From Rubrobacter sp. (GTDB taxonomy: Bacteria; Actinomycetota; Rubrobacteria; Rubrobacterales; Rubrobacteraceae): 7,941 bases of DNA. The translations under genes were made by a program, and so were the position numbers. Location of the stretch: positions 1-7,941 of the forward strand of contig JACDDK010000040.1 in the NCBI GenBank assembly GCA_013817025.1. The letters run 5' to 3'. Position 1 is the first letter of the stretch, and the number at the start of each line of letters is the position of its first letter. Below, in pieces: positions 1-5,667 of the stretch. A model generated the notes under the pieces. The model had not been told where the DNA came from, ran no database searches, and was given only the letters and a program-made list of their open reading frames with translations.

Positions 1-252
1 GGTCCTCTAACGGTCTTGAAAGTAACACATCACGGTTCCAATACCTCTTCGACGCCGCTCTTTTTGAACCGCTTTAGACCCAAGATAGCCGTCATCCAGG
101 TCGGCGCGGACAACTCCTACGGCCACCCAACGCCCGAGACCCTGAGCCGCCTTCAAGAGTACGGCGCGAAGGTCTTCCGCAACGACGAGCATGGAGATGT
201 GATCGTCACGATAAAAAACGAGAACGTGGACGTCGCCGTAACGAAACCCTGA
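1..252 (+). CDS. ComEC/Rec2-type metallo-beta-lactamase protein, C-terminal end (5' truncated)
   Basis: The reading frame is open from the first base of the window, so the gene begins upstream and only the last 83 residues are visible. They contain LKVTHHGSNTSS, then RPKIAVIQVG and NSYGHPTPETLSRL, and end in a short beta-rich tail. This series (HHGS, then an AVI/SVG strand, then YGHP, then GAKVFRNDEHGDV) is the hallmark of the C-terminal metallo-beta-lactamase domain of ComEC/Rec2, the inner-membrane channel for DNA uptake. It is also found in stand-alone MBL hydrolases related to ComEC. Without the N-terminal membrane part the two cannot be told apart. A TTG at 16 is in frame, but it lies inside the conserved domain and is not a credible start. 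The gene ends 14 bp from the stop of the convergent HTH gene, with no obvious terminator between them. Confidence 0.85.
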   Translation, partial: GPLTVLKVTHHGSNTSSTPLFLNRFRPKIAVIQVGADNSYGHPTPETLSRLQEYGAKVFRNDEHGDVIVTIKNENVDVAVTKP

Positions 253-266
253 CCCAAACTTTTCCT

Positions 267-503
267 CTACGCCGGTGTTTGCTCTTCCGGCTCGGCGTCG
301 AGCTTCCCACGCTCCCACAACCACCGTTCTATAGTGCTTCTGCGCCAACCATAGAACCGACGCCCGATCAGCGCGTCCGGTGCCGGTATCCGTCCAAGAT
401 CCCACGCCCGAATAGACACGTAACTCGGAAACGTCCGGGCGCTCATCACCCCGCGCTCCTCCAGTATCTTCGATACTTCGCCACTCGATAAATACTCTTC
501 CAT
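267..503 (-). CDS. small helix-turn-helix (excisionase/AlpA-like) DNA-binding protein
   Basis: A 78-residue protein if it starts at the ATG at 503; a longer version from a TTG at 539 adds 12 residues without family character. It opens with EEYLSSGEVSKILEERGV, the usual first helices of a MerR/excisionase-type winged helix ("YLTTGEVAKLL"). Later come RIPAPDALIGRRFYGWRRS and TIERWLWERG, which match the wing and last helix of AlpA/Xis-like proteins (pattern: P-x-P, G-R, W-R-x-S, V/I-E-x-W-L). The tail is acidic (DAEPEEQTPA). It probably binds DNA as a small regulator; no target can be named. The ribosome-binding site before the ATG is weak. The gene is divergent from ssb and convergent with the ComEC-like gene. 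No integrase or phage gene is visible nearby, so a true excisionase role is unlikely from this window. Confidence 0.7.
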   Translation of the reverse strand: MEEYLSSGEVSKILEERGVMSARTFPSYVSIRAWDLGRIPAPDALIGRRFYGWRRSTIERWLWERGKLDAEPEEQTPA

Positions 504-557
504 ACACCGGACAGTACCATTGTTGGATAAACTAAACAACTTTTTACGACTTAGTAC

Positions 558-585
558 TTGAGAAACGAAAATAGTTCTGTAGACT
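558..585 (+). promoter_or_regulatory. probable housekeeping-sigma promoter for ssb
   Basis: TTGAGA at 558-563 (5 of 6 matches to TTGACA) is followed by a 16-bp spacer and TAGACT at 580-585 (4 of 6 to TATAAT). Transcription would start near 592, giving a leader of about 28 bases before the ssb ATG at 620. The surrounding 510-580 is distinctly AT-rich for this window, as expected for a promoter region. The palindrome AGTACT at 553-558 adjoins the -35 box and might be an operator, but nothing shows this. Confidence 0.5.
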
Positions 586-619
586 GGTTGAGACGGACGG
601 CAAGAAGAGGAGGAAACGG

Positions 620-1054
620 ATGGTTAGTTTCAATCGGGTGGTTTTGGCGGGGAATTTGACGCGGGATCCCGAGTTGCGTTTTACGAGCGGCGGCATTCCG
701 GTCTGCGACTTCGGGTTGGCGGTAAACCGCGTGCGTTCCAAGAGCGAGGAAGTCGACTTCTTCGACATCACGGCGTGGCGCGAGTTGGGCGAGACCATCG
801 CCAACTACAAGAAGAAGGGCGACCCGATCCTGGTCGAAGGCAAGCTCCAGTTCCGTACCTGGGAAGCCAAAGACGGCTCCAAAAGGAACAAAGTGGACGT
901 GGTGGCCGACAACGTTCAGTTCCTCGGCGGCCGCAGCGACTCCGAAGGCGGCGGCGGTGGACAGCGTCAGGGCGCTAAGCAGGGTGCTCAGCAGGGCGGT
1001 CAGCGGGGCGACGTGGACATCAACGAGGAGGATTTCGACGATATCCCGTTCTAG
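620..1054 (+). CDS. ssb: single-stranded DNA-binding protein SSB
   Basis: Binds single-stranded DNA and recruits replication, recombination and repair proteins. The 144 residues have the standard layout. The OB fold is residues 4-103, with NRVVLAGNLTRDPELRFTSGG at the start, FDITAWRELGETIANYKKKGD in the middle and VVADNVQFLGGR at the end. A Gly/Gln-rich linker follows (about 104-130), then an acidic tip ending DFDDIPF, the conserved docking peptide for partner proteins. The linker is short compared with the usual 160-180-residue bacterial SSB. The ATG at 620 is preceded by a strong purine-rich ribosome-binding site (AAGAGGAGGAAA, 604-615). The gene stands alone; the rpsF and rpsR neighbours typical of the main bacterial ssb are absent, so this could be a second, accessory SSB. 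Proximity to a ComEC-like gene hints at transformation or recombination, but that is inference. Confidence 0.96.
   Translation: MVSFNRVVLAGNLTRDPELRFTSGGIPVCDFGLAVNRVRSKSEEVDFFDITAWRELGETIANYKKKGDPILVEGKLQFRTWEAKDGSKRNKVDVVADNVQFLGGRSDSEGGGGGQRQGAKQGAQQGGQRGDVDINEEDFDDIPF
968..1003 (+). repeat. three 12-bp in-frame repeats in the SSB linker
   Basis: Three consecutive 12-base units of the form CAGGGYGSTMAG encode QGAK, QGAQ and QGGQ (residues 117-128) in the flexible SSB linker. The units differ at a few positions. Such linker repeats can change in copy number by slippage without touching the OB fold or the acidic tip. Confidence 0.75.
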
Positions 1055-1055
1055 C

Positions 1056-1111
1056 CGGAAGTCTGGACTTCCGAAAAGACTTGGAGGAGGGATGGCGGTT
1101 TGCGCCGTCCC
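1056..1111. terminator. paired hairpins between convergent ssb and response regulator
   Basis: The first hairpin has 7-bp arms, CGGAAGT (1056-1062) and ACTTCCG (1067-1073), with a 4-base loop, and lies one base after the ssb stop. The second has 9-bp arms, 1089-1097 and 1103-1111 (GGGATGGCG with CGCCGTCCC, one G-T pair), with a 5-base loop. Neither is followed by a clear T-run on either strand, so intrinsic termination is only suggested. The position between convergent genes (ssb and the regulator ending at 1131) fits a shared, bidirectional terminator. Confidence 0.4.
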
Positions 1112-1130
1112 TACTTCGTCATCGAAAAAG

Positions 1131-1574
1131 CTATCCCATTCTGGCCGGTAGTTCGTTCAGGACCAGCCAGTAGAGCTTTAGTTGTTCGACGGCCTGGACG
1201 AACCGGGCGAAGTCCACGGGTTTGCGGATGTATGAGTTCGCGCCGAAGCCGTAGCCGTCGAGCATGTCCTGTTGTTCCTTGGATGAGGTCAGGATCACGA
1301 CGGGCAGCAGGCGCGTCCGTTCGTCGGAGCGCAGGCGTTTTAGGACTTCCAGGCCGTCGATCTTCGGCAGTTTGAGGTCCAGGAGCACTAGCTGAGGAAT
1401 GTCGGTGGCGTCGCGACCGGCGTAGGAGCCGGTCGCGAACAGGAAATCGAGCGCCTCGACGCCGTCACGAGCCACGACTACCTCGTTGACGACGTTGTTC
1501 TTCTTCAGCGCCCGAAGGGTGAGCGCCTCGTCGTCGGGGTTGTCCTCGACTAGCAAAATAACTTTATCGCTCAT
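1131..1574 (-). CDS. single-domain response regulator (Rcp1/CheY-like)
   Basis: A stand-alone receiver domain of 147 residues with no output domain. The fold markers are all present: acidic pair E10-D11 in ILLVEDNPDDE, phosphoacceptor D66 in LVLLDLKLPKIDG, T96 in VVILTSS, and K118-P119 in NSYIRKP. The long insert between helix 2 and strand 3 (FATGSYAGRDATDIPQ) and the DNPDDE start are typical of the Rcp1 subfamily, first known as the partner of the cyanobacterial phytochrome Cph1 and widespread with PAS/GAF kinases. It presumably acts by passing phosphate on or by binding a partner protein. The start at 1574 (MSDKV) fits the family; an ATG three codons upstream (1583), with GTGGGG before it, is also possible. 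It lies 30 bp behind the DUF4870 gene on the same strand, probably co-transcribed. A paralogue is at 2317-2766. Confidence 0.92.
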   Translation of the reverse strand: MSDKVILLVEDNPDDEALTLRALKKNNVVNEVVVARDGVEALDFLFATGSYAGRDATDIPQLVLLDLKLPKIDGLEVLKRLRSDERTRLLPVVILTSSKEQQDMLDGYGFGANSYIRKPVDFARFVQAVEQLKLYWLVLNELPARMG

Positions 1575-1613
1575 AAGTAACATCGTACCCCACGCTCCGC
1601 GAGCGCGCTGAAG

Positions 1614-2120
1614 TTACGCAGCCCTCATGCCGCCGCCACTAATTTTATCGGCGACGAACGGGTATCGGTAGTCTTCGCCCTGGCTGACCTTGTAAGCGGC
1701 GTAACCACCGTGGGCGAGAGGAACCAATAGCAAGAGAAATCCCAGAGGGGCGAGAATTAGGAGACCAAAGCCCAGGGTGATCGCCGTAAGCACCGGCGTC
1801 AATATCACCCAATAAACGGTGAACAGGATGACCCATGCCAGTTGATACCAGAGGGCTTGCAGGGAGTGGAAGCGAATCCTCGGGGACTTGTCCTTGTAGA
1901 TGAGCCAGATGATCAGGGCTCCAATAGGAGCCACCAGAACGCTCACGTGCGAGAGTGTGGACCATAACCTCTCATCCGAGGCGCTTACGCTTCCCGATGG
2001 TCCACCCATGCCGCCGGTCGAGCTTCGCGGGCGATGGCTGCTGGTGTCCCCGCCGAACAGGGGCCGAGATTCTCCTCCTGGGGTCCCGTGCTCTCCTTCG
2101 TGGTTTCGTGGTTCTTGCAT
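1614..2120 (-). CDS. DUF4870 (Tic20-like) small membrane protein
   Basis: A 168-residue protein. Residues 1-48 are hydrophilic, rich in Gly, Ser, Pro and His, and probably disordered. The conserved DUF4870 part starts at SDERLWSTLSHVSVLVAP, with a first membrane segment at about 58-75, the signature RFHSLQALWYQ (83-93), and two further segments at about 94-115 and 116-136. A soluble tail carries the typical GGYAAYKVSQGEDYRYPFVA motif. The biochemical function of the family is unknown. The start is set at 2120 rather than the in-frame ATG at 2126, because the perfect Shine-Dalgarno sequence (2127-2133) directly abuts 2126 but is properly spaced from 2120. It is upstream of, and probably in one transcript with, the Rcp1-like regulator at 1131-1574. 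Confidence 0.88.
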   Translation of the reverse strand: MQEPRNHEGEHGTPGGESRPLFGGDTSSHRPRSSTGGMGGPSGSVSASDERLWSTLSHVSVLVAPIGALIIWLIYKDKSPRIRFHSLQALWYQLAWVILFTVYWVILTPVLTAITLGFGLLILAPLGFLLLLVPLAHGGYAAYKVSQGEDYRYPFVADKISGGGMRAA

Positions 2121-2126
2121 ATCCAT

Positions 2127-2133
2127 ACCTCCT
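2127..2133 (-). promoter_or_regulatory. ribosome-binding site deciding the DUF4870 start
   Basis: Read on the minus strand this is AGGAGGT, a near-perfect anti-16S match. It touches the ATG at 2126 with no spacer but stands 6 bases before the ATG at 2120. The spacing therefore favours the second ATG. Confidence 0.7.
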
Positions 2134-2249
2134 TATACTCGACCTGTGCGGATCGCCGGTCGCACGCCGGACGACTACTTCAGGATATTCGCTCCACCGC
2201 AGGCTGGCATCCTCCAAATGCGCTATCTTTCGGAGTATTTTCTCGCCTC

Positions 2250-2279
2250 GGGACAGGATAGGCTCCGGTGCAGTATGCT
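2250..2279 (+). promoter_or_regulatory. weak candidate promoter for the second Rcp1-like regulator
   Basis: GGGACA (2250-2255, 4 of 6 to TTGACA) and TATGCT (2274-2279, 4 of 6 to TATAAT) are separated by 18 bp. This places a start about 30 bases before the ATG at 2317. Both boxes are imperfect. The 196-bp divergent gap (2121-2316) must hold promoters for both directions; no convincing minus-strand promoter for the DUF4870 gene was found. Confidence 0.25.
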
Positions 2280-2316
2280 ACGAGTGCTGCTACGCCGAGA
2301 GTTTCGAGGGGGCGGA

Positions 2317-2766
2317 ATGGGCAAGACCATACTGATGGTCGAGGACGACGAGGATCAGGTAGCCCTGACGGTGCGGGCTTTCAAGAAGCACGGCATCATG
2401 GGTGAGTTGGAGGAGCTTGTGATCGCTCACAACGGCGGCGAGGCGCTCGATTACATGATGGGCGAGGGCGCTCACGCCGGCCGCGACACCAACGAGATGC
2501 CCGAGTTCGTGCTGCTAGACATGAATTTGCCGGGTATGAACGGCCTGGAGATCCTGGAGCGTCTGCGCTCCGACGAGCGGACGAGCCTAGTGCCGAGCAT
2601 CATCTTCTCCTCGTCCCACGAGCATCACGACATCGTCGAAGGATACCGGCGGGGCGCGAACTCCTACGTGACCAAGCCGGATAACTACGAGAAATTCTCC
2701 GAGGCTATGCGCCACCTCGGTTGGTACTGGCTCGACTGGAACGAGAATCCGTCCGACGATGAGTAG
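2317..2766 (+). CDS. single-domain response regulator (Rcp1/CheY-like), paralogue
   Basis: A 149-residue stand-alone receiver. E9-D10 in ILMVEDDED, phosphoacceptor D68 in FVLLDMNLPGMNG, S98 at the Thr/Ser switch position in SIIFSSS, and K120-P121 in NSYVTKP are present. It shares with the protein at 1131-1574 the insert ending AGRD, the string RLRSDERT, the GANSY motif and the C-terminal W/Y-rich helix (LGWYWLDWNENP), so the two are paralogues. A reading frame stays open far upstream, to about 1900, but residues before the ATG at 2317 show no homology and read through the divergent DUF4870 gene. The purine run GAGGGGGCGG (2306-2315) supplies the ribosome-binding site. Its stop is only 6 bp from the stop of the convergent NarL regulator. 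Partner kinase unknown; the hybrid kinase at 3532-5409 is a nearby candidate. Confidence 0.93.
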   Translation: MGKTILMVEDDEDQVALTVRAFKKHGIMGELEELVIAHNGGEALDYMMGEGAHAGRDTNEMPEFVLLDMNLPGMNGLEILERLRSDERTSLVPSIIFSSSHEHHDIVEGYRRGANSYVTKPDNYEKFSEAMRHLGWYWLDWNENPSDDE

Positions 2767-2772
2767 CGATTT

Positions 2773-3432
2773 CTAGGAGATTTCGACGATACCGTAGCGC
2801 GCGCAGAACAGCAGGGCTTGCAACCGCGAGTGCGCCCCGAGCTTGAAGAGGATATTCGTCATGTGGCTGCGCTCGGTCTCGGTGGAGATGTGCAACCGCG
2901 CCGCTATCTCCTTATTGCTAAGACCCTCGGACAACGCCTTCAGGACGTCCAATTCGCGGGGGGTGAGTTTCTCGATAGCCCGGCGCGCCTCGTTCTCGCG
3001 CTCGCGGGTGCGGGCGGCCAGGCGGAGCATATCGATAACCTCGGTGGTTGAGAGCAGTATCTCGCCCGCCGCCAACCGGCGCACGGCGTCCAGGATCTCG
3101 TCAAGGTCGGCGGATTTGTGGAGTACTCCGGCCGCACCCGCCTCGACCGTGCGCGCGAAGTCGTCACGGTCCATGCTAGCCGTGAGGACGAGCGCGGAGA
3201 AGGACGGGTTAGCCGCCCGAAGGTCCCGGATCAACTCGGTTCCCTCACCGTCGGGCAAATTTAGGTCCACGACCGCGAGGTCCACCTGGAAGTCGCCCCC
3301 CGACGCGATAACCCGCGCCTCGGAGAGGGATCCCGCCTGTGCCGCCACCTCGAAGTCCGGCTCCGCGTCCAGCACGAACGCGAGCGTCTGCCGGAACGAA
3401 GCATGGTCCTCGACTAACATTACCCGGTTCAA
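2773..3432 (-). CDS. NarL/LuxR-family response regulator
   Basis: A DNA-binding transcription factor of 219 residues. The receiver is residues 1-120: E8-D9 in MLVEDHASF, phosphoacceptor D56 in AVVDLNLPDG, T84, and K106 in VLHKSAD. A linker of about 35 residues leads to the LuxR-type helix-turn-helix (about 154-215), with LTPRELDVLKALSEGLSNKE, IAARLHIS and SHMTNILFKLGAHSR. Translation very likely starts at TTG 3432: GGGAGG at 3439-3444 is 6 bases away, whereas the ATG at 3420 would be 18 bases away and would remove the first beta strand. It follows the hybrid kinase on the same strand after 99 bp. That gap contains TATATT at about 3493-3498 but no matching -35 box, so it may be read from the kinase promoter. 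HisKA_3 kinases usually phosphorylate NarL-type regulators, so the kinase is the probable partner. Target genes are unknown. Confidence 0.95.
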   Translation of the reverse strand: MNRVMLVEDHASFRQTLAFVLDAEPDFEVAAQAGSLSEARVIASGGDFQVDLAVVDLNLPDGEGTELIRDLRAANPSFSALVLTASMDRDDFARTVEAGAAGVLHKSADLDEILDAVRRLAAGEILLSTTEVIDMLRLAARTRERENEARRAIEKLTPRELDVLKALSEGLSNKEIAARLHISTETERSHMTNILFKLGAHSRLQALLFCARYGIVEIS

Positions 3433-3438
3433 CCATAG

Positions 3439-3444
3439 CCTCCC
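3439..3444 (-). promoter_or_regulatory. ribosome-binding site supporting a TTG start
   Basis: On the minus strand GGGAGG lies 6 bases before TTG 3430-3432. An ATG at 3434-3436 lies between them, but it is in another frame and opens only a 63-codon shadow frame. The site therefore supports TTG as the start of the NarL regulator. Confidence 0.55.
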
Positions 3445-3531
3445 GAAGGGTGCGTCCTCACGCCACGAACGCGACGATAACCCCGACTGAATATACCAGC
3501 CCTGACGCCGGAAGGCGCTCGGGTGGATGCT

Positions 3532-5409
3532 TTACGGGACGAGGTCGTCGCTGGGCAGCGAGGATCTGAGGGCCTCGAAGCGAACCGTGGTCCCCGAGCC
3601 GGGCGCGTCCCGGAATTCGATCCTTCCGCTAAGGACCGAGGCGCGCTCCAGCATCCCGGTCATACCCATGCCGGGGGGCGCTTGATAGTCGAATCCCTCC
3701 CCGTCGTCGGAGATTTCGGCCCAGACGGTCTCCTCGTCGAGTCCCACGGAGACCTTCGCGTGGCTCGCCCCCGAGTGCCGCCGGACGTTGGCGAGCGACT
3801 CCTGGATGATACGTAGGAGATCCCCGCGCGCCGCCTTCGAGAGTGCTGCGGAGAGGTGCTCCTCGTCCCCCGACACCGAGAGATCAAAGTCGCACTCCGG
3901 TGAGATCCTGCGGTGCATCATCACTAGAGCCTCGACGGCCTCGCGGAAGGACCGTTGCGCGTAGCCCTCGACTCTCAAGTCGTAGATCGCGGCTCGCAAG
4001 CCACCCACCGCCCGCTTGAGGGCGTCGGTCACCTCTTCGAGTTTCGGATCGGTGGCGGGCTTGCCGGACGTCTTTGCGATCCGCTTCATTACTTGCGTGG
4101 TCTGGAGGGCGTGGGTGAGGTCTTGCAGGGCTTCGTCGTGGAGATCGCGCGCAATACGCCGCCGCTCGGCCTCGCGCATCTCGCGCAGGTTCTCCTCCGC
4201 CCGTCGGCGCTCGGTGACGTCCTCGACCGTGCCTTCGAGTCCCGCCAATTCTCCCGCGTCGTCCCTAATGGCCCGCACGGAGATGGACACCCAGAAAGCG
4301 CCACCGTCCCTGCGCCGCATCCGCGCCTCGAAGCCCGATACCGAGCCGGTGCGCCGCACGAGATCGAGCAACTCCACCCGGCGCTCGGGTTCGTCGTATA
4401 GTCGCCCTTCGACGAGTCGCCCTTCGACACTGGAGAGTAGATCCTCTGCGTCCCTGTATCCGAACATGCGGGCCAGCGAGGGGTTCGCCGTAACGAGCCT
4501 TCCCTCCGCCGTGGTCTGGAAGATGCCCTCCACGGAGTTCTCGAAGATGGAGCGGTATTTCTCCTCGGCTCTCAGCCGCGCCGCCTCGGCGACTTTGCGC
4601 TCCGTAATGTCCTGCACGGTTCCCGTGAGCCGAACCGCCCGGCCCTCGGCGTCACGGTGTACTTCGTAGGCCGTCTGGACGATGCGAGTCTCGCCGCTCG
4701 GACGCACGATACGGTACTCGACGGTGTTGCTCTGCTCGTCGTACAGGGCTTCGCGGACGGCCCTTCGGACAATGTCCCGGTCTTCGGGATGAACGACGTG
4801 CAGGAAAGAGCGGTACGTCGGGACGAACTGTTGTGGGCTCAGGCCGCAGACGCGGAACAGCTCGTCGGACCAGATCGCCTCGTTGCGGTCGGTGTGGTAG
4901 TCGAAGTTGCCCAGGCGCGCGATCCTCTGCGCCGCCGCCAGGCCGCGCTCGCTCCTCAGCAGGTTCTCCTCGGCCCGCCGGCGCTCCCTGCGCTCCACGG
5001 CCTCCCGCAGCTCGCGCTCGATGGCGCTGTTCAGGCGGGCGAGGTTGTCCTTCATGATGTAGTCGTGCGCCCCGGACTTCATCGCGGAGACCGCCGCATC
5101 CTCGCCGATGCGCCCGGAGACTATGATGAAGGGCAGGTCCAGAAAACCCTTCTCACGCAACAACGCCAGCGCCGCGGACGAACTAAACGTCGGCATGGAG
5201 TGATCGCAGAGCACCAGGTCCCACTCCCGATTCTCCAGAGCTTCGTCCATGCCTGCGTAGGTATCCACCCGCTCGAAATCCGGGTGATATCCGCCACGCC
5301 GCAACTCCCTTAGCAACAGCAGCGCGTCGTCCTTGGAGTCCTCCACGATCAAGACCCGAAGCCTGGTACTCGAAGACTCCTCGCCGCTATCCCGAGTTGC
5401 CACGCTCAT
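3532..5409 (-). CDS. hybrid sensor histidine kinase REC-PAS-PAS-HisKA_3-HATPase
   Basis: A soluble 625-residue kinase with no membrane segment or signal peptide. Domains in order: an N-terminal receiver (about 18-135; E23-D24, phosphoacceptor D69 in LVLCDHSMP, S98, K120 in YIMKD); a charged helical linker (about 130-160); PAS 1 (about 165-272, ending VQDITERK); PAS 2 (about 283-402, ending VEDVTERRRAEENL); HisKA_3 dimerisation domain with phospho-site H424 in RRIARDLHDEALQDL; and the ATPase domain (about 530-615) with the N box ESLANVRRHS, DDGEGFD and GMGMTGMLERA. The sequence does not show which ligand or cofactor the PAS domains bind. The receiver at the front suggests input from another kinase or relay protein. 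The start at 5409 has purine-rich GAGGGCGGAG before it; an in-frame ATG at 5439 lies almost on the predicted transcription start and would be leaderless. The NarL regulator follows 99 bp downstream. Confidence 0.95.
   Translation of the reverse strand: MSVATRDSGEESSSTRLRVLIVEDSKDDALLLLRELRRGGYHPDFERVDTYAGMDEALENREWDLVLCDHSMPTFSSSAALALLREKGFLDLPFIIVSGRIGEDAAVSAMKSGAHDYIMKDNLARLNSAIERELREAVERRERRRAEENLLRSERGLAAAQRIARLGNFDYHTDRNEAIWSDELFRVCGLSPQQFVPTYRSFLHVVHPEDRDIVRRAVREALYDEQSNTVEYRIVRPSGETRIVQTAYEVHRDAEGRAVRLTGTVQDITERKVAEAARLRAEEKYRSIFENSVEGIFQTTAEGRLVTANPSLARMFGYRDAEDLLSSVEGRLVEGRLYDEPERRVELLDLVRRTGSVSGFEARMRRRDGGAFWVSISVRAIRDDAGELAGLEGTVEDVTERRRAEENLREMREAERRRIARDLHDEALQDLTHALQTTQVMKRIAKTSGKPATDPKLEEVTDALKRAVGGLRAAIYDLRVEGYAQRSFREAVEALVMMHRRISPECDFDLSVSGDEEHLSAALSKAARGDLLRIIQESLANVRRHSGASHAKVSVGLDEETVWAEISDDGEGFDYQAPPGMGMTGMLERASVLSGRIEFRDAPGSGTTVRFEALRSSLPSDDLVP
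4400..4428 (-). repeat. 15-bp in-frame tandem duplication in PAS 2
   Basis: The 14-base string AGTCGCCCTTCGAC occurs at 4400-4413 and again at 4415-4428, a 15-bp period. On the coding strand it encodes VEGRL-VEGRL (kinase residues 328-337), in the loop between the start of PAS 2 and its FEARMRRRDGG strand. The near-identity at DNA level points to a recent duplication that kept the frame. Confidence 0.75.
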
Positions 5410-5445
5410 AGCTCCGCCCTCGCGTCTTAGACTCCGCATGACCTG

Positions 5446-5474
5446 ATTCTATGCGTAATTCGGTTTACAAGCAA
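5446..5474 (-). promoter_or_regulatory. probable promoter of the hybrid kinase
   Basis: On the minus strand TTGCTT (5474-5469) and TAGAAT (5451-5446, 5 of 6 to TATAAT) are exactly 17 bp apart. Transcription would start around 5439-5440, at the first possible ATG. The message would be either leaderless from 5439 or, more in keeping with the purine-rich site, translated from 5409. The rest of the divergent gap up to gnd (5475-5667) contains no plus-strand promoter I can defend. Confidence 0.45.
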
Positions 5475-5667
5475 ACACCACGCGCCACGAACGTTACGGA
5501 ACTCGACCTCGGGGTAGATTGAAGGTGAGCTTGGCGCGAACCAACTCTAAACAGGAGTGTGCGGGATCTATTCGGCTTCGGAGAAATTGTTGGAGGAGAC
5601 AGGCAACAAAGGCCGCCGGTAGATGCGAAACTAGAAGAGCCGAGAGCTTCGACCGAAGGGAGAGATA

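Noticed and set aside
504..619. LexA/SOS operator upstream of ssb
   Set aside because: No GAAC-N4-GTTC-like site is present in the divergent region.
1900..2316. Long open frame in front of the second Rcp1-like regulator that would add 139 residues
   Set aside because: It reads antisense through the DUF4870 gene, has no recognisable domain, and the ATG at 2317 with its purine run gives the family-typical N-terminus.
2843..3490. 215-codon plus-strand frame opposite the NarL regulator
   Set aside because: Antisense shadow of a clear response regulator; very Ser/Arg/Ala-rich and without any domain.
3955..5313. Long plus-strand open frames opposite the hybrid kinase (3955-4401, 4016-4669, 4657-5313)
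   Set aside because: They mirror a well-conserved five-domain kinase and have Arg/Ser- or Gly/Val-rich compositions typical of antisense frames in high-G+C DNA.
5481..5538. CGCGCCA and TGGCGCG inverted repeat upstream of gnd, and a small CTTC/GAAG hairpin at 5647-5658 near its ribosome-binding site
   Set aside because: Stems of only 4-7 bp, widely spaced or with tiny loops, are expected by chance at this G+C content; no riboswitch pattern could be recognised.
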